DNA from: Nioella sp. MMSF_3534
Lineage (GTDB): Bacteria > Pseudomonadota > Alphaproteobacteria > Rhodobacterales > Rhodobacteraceae
Assembly: GCF_030732985.1 (NCBI RefSeq)
Contig: NZ_JASHJX010000025.1
Location: 1-59,642, forward strand
Reading direction: 5' to 3'
Length of the DNA: 59,642 bases
Position numbers and translations under genes: made by a program. The notes under the pieces are model-generated. The model saw only the letters and a list, made by a program, of their open reading frames with translations. It did not search any database and had not been told where the DNA came from. Shown here piece by piece: positions 26,847-37,207 of this stretch. The first letter of the stretch is position 1. Every line of letters begins with the position of its first letter.

Positions 26847-27722
26847 ATGCCCCTCGCCTCCGACAACCTGCGCGGCATTGCCCTGATGCTGCTGGCCATG
26901 GCCACCTTTGCCCTGGGTGATGTGGGCATCAAACTGCTGTCGGGCGCAGTGCCGCCGGGGCAGATCATGGGCACCATGGGGATTGTGGGAACAATCGTCT
27001 TTGCGATCTGGACGCGGGCGCGTGGATTGCCGCTTCTGCCGCGCGCCATCTGGCATCCCGCCATCGCCCTGCGCTTCGTGGCCGAGATCATGGCCGGTGT
27101 CGGCATGGTCCTGTCGCTGACGCTCAATCCCCTGTCTCTGGTCACCGCGATCCTTCAGGCCGGGCCGCTGGTGGTGACCATGGGCGCGGCCTATGTCTTT
27201 GGCGAGCAGGTCGGCCCGCGCCGCTGGCTGTCGATCTTTGTCGGGCTCAGCGGGGTTCTGATCATCCTGCGCCCCGGATTCGAGGGTTTTTCGCCGCAGG
27301 CGCTGTGGATCATCGTGGCGCTTATGGGGCTTTCAATCCGCGATCTGGCGACACGGGCGGCCCCGGCCTCACTGGACAATCTGCAAGTGGCAACCATCGG
27401 CTTTTTCGCACTTGTCCCCACCGGCGCCTTGCTGATCGCCTTTGGAACCCCTCCGCTCTGGCCCACAATTGGTGATTGGGCCACCCTCGGTCTTGCCATC
27501 TTCGCCACCATCGCGGGCTACTACGCCATAACGGCGGCCATGCGGGTCGGTGACATCTCTGCCGTGACCCCGTTTCGCTATTCGCGGTTGGTCTTCGGGC
27601 TGGTGCTTGGCCTGATCATTTTTCACGAACGGCCCGACGCCCTGTCCTATGTCGGGACCGCATTGATCCTTGCGGCGGGGCTTTATTCCGCATGGCGCGA
27701 AAGGCTGCATTCCCGCCGCTGA
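26847..27722 (+). CDS. EamA-family (DMT) transporter, first of a tandem pair
   Basis: 291 residues, ten transmembrane helices. First half NLRGIALMLLAMATFALGDV, second half with YYAITAAMRVGDISAVTPFR, a pattern shared almost word for word with the next gene (YYAIVQAMRVADASAVQPFR). The two genes are therefore paralogues from a tandem duplication. The ATG at 26847 is preferred (GGAAA 9 bases upstream). A GTG at 26820 in frame would add nine polar residues. Substrate unknown. 209 bp separate it from the Fur-family gene. Confidence 0.84.
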   Translation: MPLASDNLRGIALMLLAMATFALGDVGIKLLSGAVPPGQIMGTMGIVGTIVFAIWTRARGLPLLPRAIWHPAIALRFVAEIMAGVGMVLSLTLNPLSLVTAILQAGPLVVTMGAAYVFGEQVGPRRWLSIFVGLSGVLIILRPGFEGFSPQALWIIVALMGLSIRDLATRAAPASLDNLQVATIGFFALVPTGALLIAFGTPPLWPTIGDWATLGLAIFATIAGYYAITAAMRVGDISAVTPFRYSRLVFGLVLGLIIFHERPDALSYVGTALILAAGLYSAWRERLHSRR

Positions 27723-27822
27723 ATTCCGGTATCAGGGAAATTCATGCCCAACCGGTGCGATCGGGCTTGCGAAGATGTGCAGAACGCGCGAAGGCGATTG
27801 CACCCCATTCGGACCGCACCCC

Positions 27823-28701
27823 ATGAACAACATCAACGGCATTCTGCTGGTCATCGCCGCCATGGCCGCCTTCAGCGCCGAAGACGCGCTGATCAAGCAC
27901 CTGTCCACCTGGTTTCCGACCGGGCAGATCCTGATGGCGCTTGGGATCGCGGCCAGCCTGGTCTTTGCCGCCCTGGCCACCGCCCGCCGGCAGTCGCTGT
28001 TCGCGCGCGCGGCGTGGCGGGCCGCTCCGCTGATCCGCGCCCTGTCGGAAGCCATTGCCGCCACCGCCTTCGTCACCGCATTGGCGCTGATCGACATCTC
28101 GACCGTGGCCGCCGTCTTTCAGGCCACGCCGCTGGCCATCACCATGGGGGCGGCCCTGTTTTTGGGCGAACAGGTCGGCTGGCGGAGGTGGAGCGCCATT
28201 CTGGTCGGGTTCTGCGGTGTGCTGCTGATCATCCGGCCCGGACTCGACGGGTTCGAGCCTGCCTCGCTCTTCGTTCTGGTCGCGGTGGCCGCCATCGCGG
28301 TGCGGGATTTGTCCACCCGTTTCATCGTGCCCGAGGTCAGCTCTCTGGTCATTTCGTTTCAGGGCTTCGCGTCGGTCATCTTCTCGGGCCTGCTGCTGCT
28401 TTGGCTGCAAGGCGACAGGATGGTTGCGCCGGAACCCCGACACTATGCGCTGATCGCGGCGACGCTGGTGTTCTCGGTCGGCGGCTACTACGCCATCGTG
28501 CAGGCGATGCGGGTCGCCGATGCCTCGGCCGTACAACCCTTTCGCTATACGCGGCTGGTCTTTTCAATCCTGGCGGGCGTTCTGTTTTTTGGCGAGCAGC
28601 CCGACACGCTGACGCTGACCGGTGCGGCCCTGGTCATCGCAACCGGGATCTACACCTTCCTGCGCGAACGGCAAATAGGCAGCGCCGCGCGCATGGCCTG
28701 A
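27823..28701 (+). CDS. EamA-family (DMT) transporter, second of a tandem pair
   Basis: 292 residues, ten transmembrane helices, paralogue of the preceding gene (shared SAVQPFRYTRLVFSI-type block and a C-terminal LRERQ tail). The start at 27823 (MNNINGILLVIAAMAAFSAED) begins directly with the first helix. The frame is open further upstream, but that part is not membrane-like. A 100-bp spacer separates the two copies. The substrate cannot be inferred. Confidence 0.85.
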   Translation: MNNINGILLVIAAMAAFSAEDALIKHLSTWFPTGQILMALGIAASLVFAALATARRQSLFARAAWRAAPLIRALSEAIAATAFVTALALIDISTVAAVFQATPLAITMGAALFLGEQVGWRRWSAILVGFCGVLLIIRPGLDGFEPASLFVLVAVAAIAVRDLSTRFIVPEVSSLVISFQGFASVIFSGLLLLWLQGDRMVAPEPRHYALIAATLVFSVGGYYAIVQAMRVADASAVQPFRYTRLVFSILAGVLFFGEQPDTLTLTGAALVIATGIYTFLRERQIGSAARMA

Positions 28702-28782
28702 GCGGCCACGGTCGCCCCAAAACACAAAATTTGTTTACATTTTCACCCGCTTCCACTCTCATTCTGAAGTGGGGAATTTTTT

Positions 28783-30213
28783 ATGAAGATACTCATAACT
28801 CAACGCGCCCTGGAACGCTTCGGAGGCTCGGAACTCTTCACGGCAGAGCTTGCCCGGTCTCTTGCCGCCCGCGGGCACGAAGTCGCGGTCTATTGTCCGC
28901 GTCCAGGCCGTATCGCTAAACTGATCACGCCGAGCGGTATTCCGGTCAAGGACAAGCTTGACGATCTGCCGTGGTGGCCCGACGTCATCCATGGCCAGCA
29001 TCATCTGCCTGCAATGGCGGCCCTTGCCAAGTTCAGCGGCGTTCCGATGGTCTATTGCTGGCACGGCGCGCGCCCCTGGGTGGAACAGGTTCCACGGCAT
29101 GATCGCATCCGGGCTTATGTTGTAACCTCGCAGCGACTGGCGCCGCGTCTGGCAAGCGAACGCGACATCCCGGTCGAACGGGTCGTGGTCATTCCCAACT
29201 TCGTTGACTGCGAGCGCTTCTCGTTTGTCCGTAAAGTGAGCAGCCGGCCGACGCGGGCCGTGCTTTATGGACAGGGCGGATTCTACCCGGAAGAGTTAAA
29301 AACGCTAGAAGATGCCTGCGACGCGAACGGGCTCAGCCTTACCAAGGTTGGCTATGCGTTCAACAACCCGCGGCCGCGGCCAGAATACTTCCTGCCCGAC
29401 TACGATATCGCGTTTGCCGTCGGGCGGTCGGCGCTTGAGGCAATGGCCGCCGGGTGTGCCGTGATCCCGATCGTCCCTCAGCTGGCCGGTCATCTGATCA
29501 CCAGGCGCAGCCTGAAAGACTGGGTCGCGGCCAATTTCAGTCCCAGATATTTCACGTCAAGTGACCGGTTCGATCGCGAATGGCTCGCGTCCGAGCTGAA
29601 GGCGTGGTCCCAGGAGGACATCACCTCTGTCACAGATCAGGTTCGCAGGGAATTCGACCTGCCACGCGCCATCGACGCATTTCTTCGCACCTATGCCGAT
29701 GCCGTCGCGCAGGCATCCCCGGCAGATTGCGGCCTTGATCGCTATCTTGAAGGCCTCGCGGTGGATGCCGACGCCATGTGGCATCAGTCGAACGAAGACA
29801 GCGCCGAACTGGAACGGTTGCGCGAGGAAAACGCCCGACTGCACCGTGAAGCCGCCGCAAATGAACGTCGCGTTCGTGAACTGTTGGAACTCCTCTTGCG
29901 CAAAAGCGGGATGACCGAAGGGCTTGCTGAAGATCCGTCACCCGAGAACCTGCGCGAGGCAATTCGCAAGTCCGGGCTTTTCGACCCGGATTGGTATGTG
30001 CTGACCTACCCCGATGTCGGGAAAACCCGGATGGACCCGCTGGACCACTACCTGCGCTATGGTTCGTTTGAGGGCAGAGAACCGGCCCCCGGCATGGATT
30101 CCAAGGCCTATATGGCGGCAAATCCACATCTCAAGGGCCTGGGCATGAGTGTGCTTGAGCATCAGGTCCGACAGCTTTCGCTGCTTATCGGCGGCATCGA
30201 TCAGCAGCGCTAA
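28783..30213 (+). CDS. Glycosyltransferase (GT4-like) with C-terminal DPDWY-type repeat domain
   Basis: 476 residues. The N-terminal half has the GT-B start MKILITQRALERFGGSELF and the nucleotide-sugar site AFAVGRSALEAMAAGCAVIP (acidic E in SALEAMA). Residues about 345-375 form a coiled coil (SAELERLREENARLHREAA), and the last 80 carry FDPDWYVLTYPDVGKT and DPLDHYLRYGSFEGREP, a module repeated in polysaccharide-assembly proteins of many bacteria. It probably transfers a sugar in surface polysaccharide synthesis. The gene and its leader (AAAACACAAAATTTGTTTAC) are more AT-rich than the surroundings, a possible sign of transfer. GGGGAA precedes the ATG, inside a weak hairpin that may modulate translation. 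Confidence 0.82.
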   Translation: MKILITQRALERFGGSELFTAELARSLAARGHEVAVYCPRPGRIAKLITPSGIPVKDKLDDLPWWPDVIHGQHHLPAMAALAKFSGVPMVYCWHGARPWVEQVPRHDRIRAYVVTSQRLAPRLASERDIPVERVVVIPNFVDCERFSFVRKVSSRPTRAVLYGQGGFYPEELKTLEDACDANGLSLTKVGYAFNNPRPRPEYFLPDYDIAFAVGRSALEAMAAGCAVIPIVPQLAGHLITRRSLKDWVAANFSPRYFTSSDRFDREWLASELKAWSQEDITSVTDQVRREFDLPRAIDAFLRTYADAVAQASPADCGLDRYLEGLAVDADAMWHQSNEDSAELERLREENARLHREAAANERRVRELLELLLRKSGMTEGLAEDPSPENLREAIRKSGLFDPDWYVLTYPDVGKTRMDPLDHYLRYGSFEGREPAPGMDSKAYMAANPHLKGLGMSVLEHQVRQLSLLIGGIDQQR

Positions 30214-30217
30214 AACG

Positions 30218-30811
30218 ATGAGCGATCATCCTTTCCCGCCCCGTCCGCCATTGGCCAAGCCCGGCTCTCCTGTCAGATGGTTCGACCCGGACCTGCAGGC
30301 TTGGCTGGATGCGCATGTGGCGTATTGGAACTGCTATGAATGCGTGGTGCTTCCCAAGGTGGCGGTAAACGCTATGCGCACGGTGGGAAATTGGCGTCGC
30401 GGCCACAATGCCATGTCCGTCACCTTGCCGCCGGGAACGCCCGTGGCCAGTTTCATGCATCGCGATGGTCGCCCGAGCGACCGTTGGGACGGTGGAGAAG
30501 GGCTCGGGATAAGTAAAAACAACACAACCCATTCCGGTGTGCTTGCGGGCTATTTGCTCGATGCCCATGGCGCGAAGATCGGTCTGAAGATGTGGGAGCT
30601 CTATCCCGGTTGCGGACGGGTCCGCCGCCGGATCATTCTACTGGACGACGAGCGCTTTGGCACCAAGAACGCAAGGGCGTTTCATGCCATCCTGGAGCCG
30701 GACCTGACCCCGCTCGGCGGGCGCGACAACCCGTATCTGCCGATCTGGCAATTGCTGACGGACAAGGACAAGCAGGCGCAAACCTGCAAAAACCAGAACA
30801 CTGAAAGCTGA
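30218..30811 (+). CDS. NlpC/P60-like (BPSL0067-type) protein, putative amidase
   Basis: 197 residues, no signal peptide. The order of conserved pieces resembles the BPSL0067 branch of the NlpC/P60 papain-like fold: YECVVLPKVAVNAM with the candidate nucleophile C42, then LPPGTPVASFMHRDGR, then the candidate general base H105 in NNTTHSGVLAGYLLDAHG and a closing strand MWELYPGCGRVRRRIIL. Members of that group include cell-wall amidases and secreted effectors. The gene starts 4 bp after the glycosyltransferase stop, so it is co-translated with it and shares its AT-rich composition. The fold assignment is from memory of the family and is moderate in strength. Confidence 0.55.
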   Translation: MSDHPFPPRPPLAKPGSPVRWFDPDLQAWLDAHVAYWNCYECVVLPKVAVNAMRTVGNWRRGHNAMSVTLPPGTPVASFMHRDGRPSDRWDGGEGLGISKNNTTHSGVLAGYLLDAHGAKIGLKMWELYPGCGRVRRRIILLDDERFGTKNARAFHAILEPDLTPLGGRDNPYLPIWQLLTDKDKQAQTCKNQNTES

Positions 30812-30923
30812 TCAAGCAGTGCATCTTCTGTTCACTCAGTGTCTATGAAGTTTTTTTTGCCATGTTGGCGCAAACACTCGGCACACCCCGCAAAACAAGG
30901 ACCGTTAGCGCTATCATACACGG

Positions 30924-30951
30924 TTTACTTTCGCCACGCCCCTGCTATAGC
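30924..30951 (+). promoter_or_regulatory. Candidate promoter of eno
   Basis: TTTACT, a 16-base spacer and TATAGC, each 4 of 6 matches to the vegetative consensus, located 42 bp upstream of the enolase ATG in an AT-rich stretch. A prediction from spacing only. Confidence 0.35.
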
Positions 30952-30986
30952 TCTGCGCGACCCCATTCCTGTTCGTTTGAGGATAG

Positions 30987-32267
<1,281 letters not shown>

Positions 32268-32270
32268 CCG

Positions 32271-33269
32271 ATGCGGCGGGTTCTTCGCGGCATAGGCTTT
32301 CTGATCGCGCTCCTGCTTTTCGCAGTGGGGGCGCTCTATGTCGGGACCATGGGGAACTACCCCGTGCCCGCCACCGTCACCGATGACCCCGCCCTGCCCC
32401 GGATCGAGGTGGGCGGTGTCACGCTCCATTCCGAAAGCTTCGGCGACCCGGCCAATCCGGCGATTGTCGTTCTGCACGGGGGGCCGGGCGCGGATTACCG
32501 GTCCCTCCTGCCCCTGCAGGCGCTCGCTGACAGCTATCACGTGACCTTCTACGACCAGCGCGGCGCGGGCCTGTCGGAACGGGTGCCCGCCGAGGCGCTG
32601 ACGCTGGACACCCATCTGGAGGAACTGGCAGGCGTCCTGGACCTTGTCAGCCCCGACGCCCCCGCGATCCTCATTGGCCATAGCTGGGGCGCGATGCTGG
32701 CCAGCGCCTTCCTTGGCGCGCATCCTGATCGGGTCGCCGCCGCCGTGCTGATCGAACCGGGCTTCCTGTCGGCAGTAGAAGCCGAAGCCTGGGGCGCGCG
32801 GTCACAAGAGATCATCCGCCAGCCCCTGATGCTGTGGCACGGGCTGCGCACCGGGTTTGAATCAGCCCATGTGGATGGCCCGGACGAGGCCGCCGCGCAG
32901 GACTATCTGATTGGCCGGATGATGGGCTATTTCGCCTCCGATCCTCTGACCGGCTATGCCTGTCCCGGCGAAAGCTATGACAGCCCCAGCTGGCGCGCGG
33001 GCGGGATCGCGGGTCAGGCGGTGTCCAGCCGCGCCGGGCCGGCCGGTTTCGACGCGCTCGGCGGCAATGCGATCCGCTTTTCCGGGCCGGTCCTGCTGAT
33101 CGCGGGGGAGTGCAGCACGTGGATCGGAGAGGATCACCAGCGCGGTCACCTGGCGCTCTATTCGGACGCCCGGCTTGCCGTGATCCCCGACACGGGCCAC
33201 GACAGCGTCGATGACGCGCCCGAGGTCGTGCTCTCCGAGATCCGCAGCTTCCTCAGCGCCGATAATTGA
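32271..33269 (+). CDS. Membrane-anchored alpha/beta hydrolase
   Basis: 332 residues. An N-terminal hydrophobic helix (RGIGFLIALLLFAVGALYVG) acts as anchor or signal. The hydrolase fold shows the oxyanion motif LHGGPGADYRSLL, the nucleophile elbow GHSWGAMLAS and a C-terminal catalytic histidine (PDTGHDSVDD). The combination HGGPG and GHSWG is that of the proline iminopeptidase-like group, but many members are esterases. It starts 3 bp after eno and is probably read through from it. Substrate unknown. Confidence 0.84.
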   Translation: MRRVLRGIGFLIALLLFAVGALYVGTMGNYPVPATVTDDPALPRIEVGGVTLHSESFGDPANPAIVVLHGGPGADYRSLLPLQALADSYHVTFYDQRGAGLSERVPAEALTLDTHLEELAGVLDLVSPDAPAILIGHSWGAMLASAFLGAHPDRVAAAVLIEPGFLSAVEAEAWGARSQEIIRQPLMLWHGLRTGFESAHVDGPDEAAAQDYLIGRMMGYFASDPLTGYACPGESYDSPSWRAGGIAGQAVSSRAGPAGFDALGGNAIRFSGPVLLIAGECSTWIGEDHQRGHLALYSDARLAVIPDTGHDSVDDAPEVVLSEIRSFLSADN

Positions 33270-33334
33270 CGCCACGCCATGTTTGACAGCCCCGCCCCCT
33301 GCCCGGTTTGATACGGGCCAGGAGGAGACGGGCC

Positions 33335-33727
33335 ATGCCCCTTCATATCTTGATCATTCTGGTGGTGGGCGGCATCGGCCTGATCGCCCTGCTGACCCAT
33401 CTTCTGGGCCTTTCGCGCCCGCTGCACCTGACTTCAGACGCCGAGGCCAGAACCGCCTGGCTGCGCATCTGGCCGGAGGATACCGTCACCGCCGCGCATC
33501 TCTCCCCCGATGGCACCGCAGCCCTCATTGAAACCGACCACGGCCCCGGCATCGTCTTCGCCCTTGGCGCCGATAGCTGCGCCCACCGATTGCAGGGGGC
33601 CGAGATCCGAGACACCCCCGGCGGCCTGCGCATCCTCTTCCACGATTTCGCCGCGCCGCGCCTCGATGTGGCGCTCGACCCCGCCGCGCGCGCCCACTGG
33701 CACCAGATCCTGTCGGAGAAACCATGA
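33335..33727 (+). CDS. Small membrane-anchored protein
   Basis: 130 residues: one transmembrane helix at 3-24 (ILIILVVGGIGLIALLTHLL) and a soluble beta-rich domain of about 100 residues ending at a conserved-looking LDPAARAHWHQIL. GGAGGAG lies upstream of the ATG at 33335, deciding against the earlier open frame. The stop overlaps the ATG of the hydroxylase gene by 4 bp, so the two are translationally coupled and probably work together. No family recognised. Confidence 0.72.
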   Translation: MPLHILIILVVGGIGLIALLTHLLGLSRPLHLTSDAEARTAWLRIWPEDTVTAAHLSPDGTAALIETDHGPGIVFALGADSCAHRLQGAEIRDTPGGLRILFHDFAAPRLDVALDPAARAHWHQILSEKP

Positions 33728-34653
33728 CCGACCAACTGACCTATCCCGATGTCGTGCAATACGCCGTCCCCTTCTTCATCGCCGCCATTCTGGTGGAGCT
33801 TCTGTGGATCGTCCTCAAGGGCAAGGGCGGGCGCTATGAAACCCGCGACGCGGTAACTTCGCTGATCATGGGGGCGGGCAATGTGGCCAGCGGCATTGCG
33901 CTCGGCTTCATCGCCTGGGGCTTCTTCATGGTGCTGTGGCAGATCACGCCGCTGGACCTGGGCACATCCTGGTGGGTCGTGGCGCTCTGCTTCGTGCTGG
34001 ATGACCTGCGCTATTACTGGGTGCACCGGTTCGGGCACCGGATCCGGTGGGTCTGGGCGAGCCATGTGAACCATCATTCCAGCCAGCATTACAACCTGAC
34101 CACGGCGCTGCGCCAGACATGGACCTATACTTTCACCTTCATGATGGTCGTCCGCGCGCCGCTGATCCTTCTGGGGTTCCACCCCGCCATGGTGCTCTTC
34201 GTCGGTGGCCTGAACCTGATCTACCAGTTCTGGATTCATACCGAGGCGATCGGCAGACTGCCCCGGTGGGTCGAGGCCGTGATGAACACGCCCTCGCACC
34301 ACCGCGTCCACCATGGCCGCAACGCGCGCTATCTCGATTGCAACTACGCGGGCGTCTTCATCATCTGGGACCGCATGTTCGGCACTTTCGTGCCAGAGCT
34401 GGAGGAGGAACGCGTGGATTACGGCCTTGTCCACAACTTGGGCACCTTCAACCCGCTGCGCGTGGCCTTCCACGAATGGGTGGGCATCTTCAAGGACATG
34501 ACGCAGCGCGGCCTGACCTTGCGCGAGCGGCTCATGTATGCCGTCGCGCCCCCGGGCTGGAGCCATGATGGCAGCCGCCAGACCTCCGAAGGGATCAAGG
34601 CGAGCCACCTGCAACGCCACCCCGAGGATCGGGGGACACCGGGGTTCGACTGA
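33724..34653 (+). CDS. Fatty acid hydroxylase / sterol desaturase family membrane protein
   Basis: 309 residues. Four hydrophobic segments and the di-iron histidine clusters of the superfamily: HRFGHRIRWVWASHVNHHSS near residue 100, and HHRVHHGRNARYLDCNY near 195. Members hydroxylate or desaturate lipids, including sterols, carotenoids and fatty acids; the substrate here is not determinable. Overlaps the preceding small membrane protein gene by 4 bp. Two further lipid-related genes follow, a cupin and a fatty acid desaturase. Confidence 0.9.
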   Translation: MTDQLTYPDVVQYAVPFFIAAILVELLWIVLKGKGGRYETRDAVTSLIMGAGNVASGIALGFIAWGFFMVLWQITPLDLGTSWWVVALCFVLDDLRYYWVHRFGHRIRWVWASHVNHHSSQHYNLTTALRQTWTYTFTFMMVVRAPLILLGFHPAMVLFVGGLNLIYQFWIHTEAIGRLPRWVEAVMNTPSHHRVHHGRNARYLDCNYAGVFIIWDRMFGTFVPELEEERVDYGLVHNLGTFNPLRVAFHEWVGIFKDMTQRGLTLRERLMYAVAPPGWSHDGSRQTSEGIKASHLQRHPEDRGTPGFD

Positions 34654-34752
34654 GCCACCCCGCGTAGGGTGGGCAGTTTGCCCACCTCCGCCCCCCTGCC
34701 CCTTGCCTCTTTGCGACGTTCGAATAGGCTCACCCAAAACCAAGGGGGCCCC

Positions 34753-35172
34753 ATGACCGCAGACGAGATCATCGCCACGCTTTCGCTGGACCCGCACCCC
34801 GAGGGCGGGCATTACCGGCAGACCTGGGTGGCGGAAACCGAGGGCCGCCCCACCGGCACCTGCATCTATTTCCTGCTGAAAGCGGGTGAGGCGAGCCACT
34901 GGCACAAGGTCGATGCCGCCGAGATCTGGCTTTACCATTCGGGCGCGCCTTTGGTCCTGTCGATCAGCGAAACCGATGACGGTCCCGCGACCGACCACCT
35001 GCTGACGCCCGATCTGACCCAAGGCCGCCCGCAGATCCTCGTGCCGCCGCATCACTGGCAGGCGGCGCGGACGACGGGCGATTACACGCTGGTCAGCTGC
35101 ACGGTTTCACCGGCCTTCCGCTTCGAAGGCTTCGAACTCGCCGCCCCCGGTTTCGACATCCCGAGGGGCTGA
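34753..35172 (+). CDS. Cupin superfamily protein (DUF985)
   Basis: 139 residues, the usual size for the cupin_5 (DUF985) family. Hallmarks are LDPHPEGGHYRQTW at the N terminus, SHWHKVDAAEIWLYHSGAPL (cupin motif 1) and LVPPHHWQAAR (motif 2). No enzyme activity is established for the family. AGGGGG lies just before the ATG at 34753. The stop is followed at once by the desaturase gene (1 bp gap), so the two form a unit. Confidence 0.86.
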   Translation: MTADEIIATLSLDPHPEGGHYRQTWVAETEGRPTGTCIYFLLKAGEASHWHKVDAAEIWLYHSGAPLVLSISETDDGPATDHLLTPDLTQGRPQILVPPHHWQAARTTGDYTLVSCTVSPAFRFEGFELAAPGFDIPRG

Positions 35173-35173
35173 G

Positions 35174-36064
35174 ATGGATCACAAAGCCGCCCTCGCCGCC
35201 CTGCCCGCCGCCCGGAAAGAGGCGTTGCAGGAACGATCAGACCTTCGGGGCCTGCTGCATCTGGCCGGGCATCTTGCGGCTATGGGCAGTTGCGCATGGC
35301 CAATCGTCATGGGCTGGCCCGGCTGGTGGCTGGCGCTGCTGCCGCTTGGCATTCTGACGGTGTTTCTCTTCACCCTCAGCCATGAATGCACCCATTACAC
35401 GCCGTTCAGGACACGATTGCTGAACGATGCCGTGGGCCATGCCACCAGCCTGCCCCTGATGCTGCCCTTCATCTGGTTCCGCTATTTCCACCTTGCCCAC
35501 CACAAACACACAAACGACCCCGAGCGCGACCCGGAACTGGAGCACGGGCCGAGGCCCGAGACATGGCCGCAATTCCTGATCTACCTCAGTGGCTGGGGTT
35601 ATTGGCGCGGAATGGCGGGGACGATCTGGCGCAATGCCTTCGGCCCCATCGACGCCCCCTACCTGCCCGCCCGCCAGCATGGCGCGATGCGGCGCGAGGC
35701 GCGGGTGTTGCTGGCGCTCTATGCCCTGATCGCCCTCAGCCTGATCTGGTCGCCGCTGGCGCTCTGGCTTTGGATCCTGCCGGTGCTGATCGGTCAGCCA
35801 TTCCTCAGGCTCTACCTGCTGGCGGAACATGGCCGCTGCCCGGCCGTCACCAACATGCTGGAGAACTCCCGCACCACCTATGCGGGCTGGCCGGTGCGCT
35901 TCATCGCCTGGAACATGCCTTTCCATGCGGAACACCACAGCTTCCCGAACGTGCCCTTCCACAAGCTGCCGGAGCTGAACCGCGATCTGGCACCGCTGCT
36001 GAAAAGCACATCGCCCGGCTACCCGGCCTTCGCGAAGGACTACACCGAGAGTTTACGGGGCTGA
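35174..36064 (+). CDS. Fatty acid desaturase
   Basis: 296 residues, membrane di-iron desaturase with three histidine boxes: HECTHYTPF (about 70-78), [10 protein letters not shown] (about 107-116) and [11 protein letters not shown] (about 253-263). Four transmembrane helices flank them. This pattern is that of acyl-lipid desaturases and related carotene-modifying enzymes. The start is 1 bp after the cupin gene. Its last 12 bp overlap the 3' end of anmK on the other strand. Confidence 0.9.
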   Translation: MDHKAALAALPAARKEALQERSDLRGLLHLAGHLAAMGSCAWPIVMGWPGWWLALLPLGILTVFLFTLSHECTHYTPFRTRLLNDAVGHATSLPLMLPFIWFRYFHLAHHKHTNDPERDPELEHGPRPETWPQFLIYLSGWGYWRGMAGTIWRNAFGPIDAPYLPARQHGAMRREARVLLALYALIALSLIWSPLALWLWILPVLIGQPFLRLYLLAEHGRCPAVTNMLENSRTTYAGWPVRFIAWNMPFHAEHHSFPNVPFHKLPELNRDLAPLLKSTSPGYPAFAKDYTESLRG

Positions 36065-37156
36065 ACGTGGCCTGCTGATCCGCCCGCCCCCCACTTGCGC
36101 GGCGACACCTGTCGTCATCGGACCAGAGGTGGACATCTTCCGCGCGACGCGAACGGCGAGGAAGGCGAAAGCCTGCGCCTCCAGCATGTCGCCATCGAGG
36201 CCGACCGTTTCCACGGATTCGACCGGGCAGGACAGCGACCGCGACAGCCCCTGCATCATCGCCGCATTGTGCCGCCCGCCGCCGCAGACCAGTACCCGCG
36301 CGGGCGGCGTCGGGCACAGCGTGATCCCGTCGGCAACACAAGCCACCGTCACGGCCACGAGGGTCGCGGCGGCATCGGCGTCGCTTAAGCCCGACACACG
36401 GCCTGCCAGATCGGCAAAATCGTTCCGGTCGAAGGACTTCGGTGGCATTCTTGACAGGAACGGCCGCGTCAGGGCCGCTGCGACGATCCCCTCATCCACC
36501 ACACCGGAGAGCGCAAGTGCGCCGCCCTCGTCCCGCGCCGCACCACGCCGGGCACGCAAGAGATCGTCAAGCGGCGCATTCCCCGGCCCGGTATCGAAGG
36601 CCAGAACCGCGCCATCCTTTTCGGGCCCGTCCAGGCGCGGATCGACCCAGGTCAGGTTGCCTACGCCGCCCAGGTTGAGGAACACCAGCGGCTCCTCCGC
36701 CCCGATCCATTGCGCACAGGCGAAGTGGTAATAGGGTGCCAGAGGCGCACCCTCGCCGCCAAGCTGCACGTCGGACGACCGGAAATCCCAGACCACCGGC
36801 AGCCCCAGCACATCGGCCAGCACCTGCCCGTCGCCCGCCTGATGGGTGCCCCGCCCGCGCGGGTCATGGGCGAGCGTCTGGCCGTGAAAGCCGATCATCT
36901 CGGCCCCAGATAGCCGCGACAGCACGGCGGCATGGGCGGTTTCGACCACCTCCGCCGCCGCTTCAACGCCATCATCCCCCGGCCATCGGCCCAAGGCGGC
37001 GCGGATCACCTCGCGTTCCTCGTCCCGGTAGGGGCGAAAGCGCGTCTCGCCGAAGTCGAAGATGCGCCGCCCGTCGGTCTTCAGCAACGCCGCGTCGACG
37101 CCGTCAAGCGACGTGCCAGACATTGCACCCGCAACCCATATCGGCCCTTCCATCAT
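36053..37156 (-). CDS. anmK: Anhydro-N-acetylmuramic acid kinase
   Basis: Phosphorylates and opens 1,6-anhydro-MurNAc from recycled peptidoglycan, giving MurNAc-6-phosphate. 367 residues, normal length. Sugar-kinase fold markers: N-terminal phosphate loop [56 protein letters not shown] and [12 protein letters not shown]. The C terminus is slightly extended with a basic tail. It is divergent from tyrS with 51 bp between starts. The amidase at 38508-39722, another cell-wall gene, is close by. Overlaps the desaturase tail by 12 bp. Confidence 0.95.
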   Translation of the reverse strand: MMEGPIWVAGAMSGTSLDGVDAALLKTDGRRIFDFGETRFRPYRDEEREVIRAALGRWPGDDGVEAAAEVVETAHAAVLSRLSGAEMIGFHGQTLAHDPRGRGTHQAGDGQVLADVLGLPVVWDFRSSDVQLGGEGAPLAPYYHFACAQWIGAEEPLVFLNLGGVGNLTWVDPRLDGPEKDGAVLAFDTGPGNAPLDDLLRARRGAARDEGGALALSGVVDEGIVAAALTRPFLSRMPPKSFDRNDFADLAGRVSGLSDADAAATLVAVTVACVADGITLCPTPPARVLVCGGGRHNAAMMQGLSRSLSCPVESVETVGLDGDMLEAQAFAFLAVRVARKMSTSGPMTTGVAAQVGGGRISRPRSAP

Positions 37157-37207
37157 CGCGTCCTTCCCGCTATCACGCCGCCATTCCTATCATTGGACGG
37201 ACGAGAC

